A stretch of 7,050 bases of DNA from Bacillota bacterium (GTDB taxonomy: Bacteria; Bacillota; Clostridia; Oscillospirales; Ruminococcaceae). Under the pieces are notes generated by a model. It had not been told where the DNA came from, did no database searches, and was given only the letters and a program-made list of their open reading frames with translations. Location: assembly GCA_023451415.1 (NCBI GenBank), contig JAEXZK010000250.1, positions 1 to 7,050 on the forward strand, in the 5' to 3' direction. The position numbers and the translations under genes were made by a program. Below are positions 6,008 through 7,050 of this stretch, in pieces. Every line of letters starts with the position of its first letter. Within the stretch, counting starts at the first letter, position 1.

Positions 6008-6460
6008 ATGGCCCCCGGCCTCATCATCCGTCCCATGGCGGCGGAGGACGTCCCCGCCCTGGCGGAAATCGAACGGGCCTGCTTTTCCACCCCCTGGAGC
6101 GAAGCCTCCCTGGCCGCCGAACTGCAAAAGCCGGGAGCCGTCTTTCTGGTGGCGGAGCTGGATGGGGAGGCCGCCGGTTACGCCGGGATGAACTGGGTCC
6201 TGGACGAGGGATATATCGACAATGTGGCCGTTCTCCCCGCATTCCGGCGGCGGGGGGTGGCCCGGGCTTTGATGGAGGCCCTGGCGGCCAGGGCCCGGGA
6301 GCTGGGCCTCAGCTTCCTCACCCTGGAAGTGCGTCCCTCCAACACCGGGGCGGCGGCCCTTTACCGGGGGCTTGGCTTCCGGGAAGCCGGGCGGCGGCGG
6401 AATTTCTACGCCCGCCCCACCGAGGACGCCCTCATCCTCACCAAAGAAATGACGGATTAG
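6008..6460 (+). CDS. rimI: Ribosomal-protein-alanine N-acetyltransferase (GNAT family)
   Basis: Acetyl-CoA-dependent N-alpha-acetyltransferase; the family's classical substrate is the N-terminal Ala of ribosomal protein bS18, though homologues can be broader. The 150 residues cover one GNAT fold. Motif A is at [16 protein letters not shown] (73-88), with the acetyl-CoA pyrophosphate loop R-x-x-G-x-A at 80-85. The RimI signature LEVRPSN...LYRGLGF (106-124) holds Glu107 and Tyr119, which align with catalytic Glu103 and Tyr115 of the E. coli enzyme. The C-terminus [15 protein letters not shown] is also RimI-like. The ATG lies one base after the polA stop codon and has AGGAGG upstream. Its place before tsaD fits the frequent clustering of rimI with t6A-synthesis genes (tsaB, tsaE, tsaD), which favours true RimI over a generic GNAT. 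Confidence 0.93.
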   Translation: MAPGLIIRPMAAEDVPALAEIERACFSTPWSEASLAAELQKPGAVFLVAELDGEAAGYAGMNWVLDEGYIDNVAVLPAFRRRGVARALMEALAARARELGLSFLTLEVRPSNTGAAALYRGLGFREAGRRRNFYARPTEDALILTKEMTD

Positions 6461-6615
6461 CCCGGGGCTCCCCTTCCGGGGCGGCCTTTGGGGGGCAGGA
6501 TCCCTTTTTCAAAAAAAGCCGGGGGCAGCTTTTTTCCCGCAGTCGGGCAGGCTCCCCGGATAGTATACATCCGGATCGCTCCGGAGCAACATTGTCAACA
6601 GCAAGGACGTGGACT
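6461..6615 (+). promoter_or_regulatory. rimI-tsaD spacer with palindromes; possible attenuator or operator
   Basis: The 155-bp gap has no clear sigma-A promoter and no standard terminator. It contains A7 (6511-6517) and T6 (6530-6535) that can pair into a weak AAAAAAGC/GCTTTTTT stem; a CCCG-CAGT-CGGG mini-hairpin (6536-6547); CCGGGG (6519-6524) able to pair with CCCCGG (6554-6559); CCGGAT (6556-6561) able to pair with ATCCGG (6569-6574); and two adjoining perfect palindromes, ATCCGGAT (6569-6576) and GCTCCGGAGC (6578-6587). Several pairings exclude each other. The function is unknown; partial termination or protein binding are both possible. Confidence 0.4.
6603..6607 (+). promoter_or_regulatory. 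Ribosome binding site of tsaD
   Basis: AAGGA placed 8 bases before the ATG at 6616, the only purine-rich match near the start; the protein begins with the conserved [13 protein letters not shown], so the start is secure. Confidence 0.75.
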
Positions 6616-7050
6616 ATGAAAATACTCAGTATTGAAAGCTCCTGTGACGAAACCGCTGCCGCGGTGGTGGAGGATGGCCGCAGGGTCCTCTCCTCCGTGG
6701 TGGACTCCCAGGTGGAGGAGCATAAGAAATTTGGCGGCGTGGTGCCGGAGATCGCCTCCCGCCGCCATGTGGAAAACATTGTGGCCGTTACCCGCCAGGC
6801 TCTGGAGGATGCTTCCCTGGAGGCCGGGGAGGTGGACGGCATCGCCGTCACCGCCGCCCCCGGGCTTATCGGGGCGGTGCTGGTGGGGGTCAATTTTGCC
6901 AAGGGCCTGGCCTTTGCCCAGGGCAAGCCCCTGATCCCGGTGCACCACCTCCGGGGGCATGTGGCCGCCAACTACATCACCCATCCCACCCTGGAGCCCC
7001 CCTTCCTCTGCCTCATCGTTTCGGGCGGGCACAGCCACATCGCCCTGGTG
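6616..7050 (+). CDS. tsaD: tRNA N6-adenosine threonylcarbamoyltransferase, N-terminal part (3' end outside window)
   Basis: TsaD (YgjD/Gcp, Kae1 family) transfers the threonylcarbamoyl group from TC-AMP to A37 of ANN-decoding tRNAs, working with TsaB and TsaE in the cytosol. The 145 visible residues are about 43% of the usual 335-340. They include the N-terminal signature [11 protein letters not shown] (3-13), the [13 protein letters not shown] segment (39-51), the [11 protein letters not shown] strand-loop (81-91), the HxxxH metal site HLRGH (His111 and His115, same numbers as in E. coli TsaD) and the ATPase-fold loop SGGHSHI (136-142). The reading frame is uninterrupted to the right edge; the C-terminal metal ligand Asp lies outside. 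It follows rimI after a 155-bp palindrome-rich spacer and may be read from the polA-rimI transcript. Confidence 0.97.
   Translation, partial: MKILSIESSCDETAAAVVEDGRRVLSSVVDSQVEEHKKFGGVVPEIASRRHVENIVAVTRQALEDASLEAGEVDGIAVTAAPGLIGAVLVGVNFAKGLAFAQGKPLIPVHHLRGHVAANYITHPTLEPPFLCLIVSGGHSHIALV

Noticed and set aside
3409..6090. An 893-codon open frame antisense to polA and the start of rimI
   Set aside because: Its translation is low-complexity (rich in Gly, His, Val, Gln, Leu) without family motifs, and it mirrors polA codons. High G/C at third positions of polA removes stop codons on the opposite strand. The sense protein has complete catalytic motifs.
3363..6567. Shared 10-mer GGATAGTATA in inverted orientation at the polA promoter and in the tsaD spacer
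   Set aside because: Shared 10-mers are expected dozens of times by chance in a window of this size when both strands are compared.
6562..6598. TTGACA (6598-6593) and TATACT (6567-6562) on the minus strand as an antisense promoter before tsaD
   Set aside because: The spacer is 25 bases, far from the usual 16-18, so sigma-A use is implausible. On the plus strand TTGTCA at 6592 has its -10 position falling on the tsaD start codon, also unusable.

Overview
This 7,050-base window is a chromosomal housekeeping stretch from a GC-rich anaerobic Bacillota, most likely an Oscillospiraceae-type gut Clostridia (Flavonifractor/Lawsonibacter-like). That placement is an inference from the Clostridia-style PolA N-terminus, strong AGGAGG-type ribosome binding sites, heavy G/C preference at third codon positions, and AT-rich intergenic promoters. 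I see no mobile element, CRISPR array, tRNA or rRNA.

Layout, left to right. The window opens inside a MATE-family efflux transporter (+), of which about the last 360 residues are present. It ends at a compact intrinsic terminator. Facing it is pckG (-), a complete GTP-type phosphoenolpyruvate carboxykinase whose transcript runs into a large two-tier hairpin. The two genes are therefore convergent and separated by back-to-back terminators. Upstream of pckG is a 376-bp AT-rich divergent region, the regulatory centre of the window. It holds a pckG promoter on the minus strand, an extended -10 promoter for polA on the plus strand, another plausible plus-strand promoter followed by a weak terminator-like hairpin, and a cre-like (CcpA) sequence.

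Rightward from there runs polA (DNA polymerase I, with an active-looking 5' nuclease and polymerase but a decayed proofreading domain). It is followed after a single base by rimI (GNAT N-acetyltransferase) and, after a 155-bp spacer rich in palindromes, by the first 145 codons of tsaD (tRNA t6A37 threonylcarbamoyltransferase), cut by the right edge. polA and rimI are almost certainly co-transcribed. tsaD probably belongs to the same unit, possibly with control in the spacer.

Functionally the genes cover drug/metabolite export, the PEP-oxaloacetate node of central carbon metabolism, DNA repair and Okazaki-fragment processing, ribosomal-protein acetylation and tRNA modification. No novel multi-gene system is evident. 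The observations worth checking are non-coding: the palindrome cluster before tsaD, the pckG/polA intergenic region with its possible small RNA or cre site, and the unusually large terminator after pckG.
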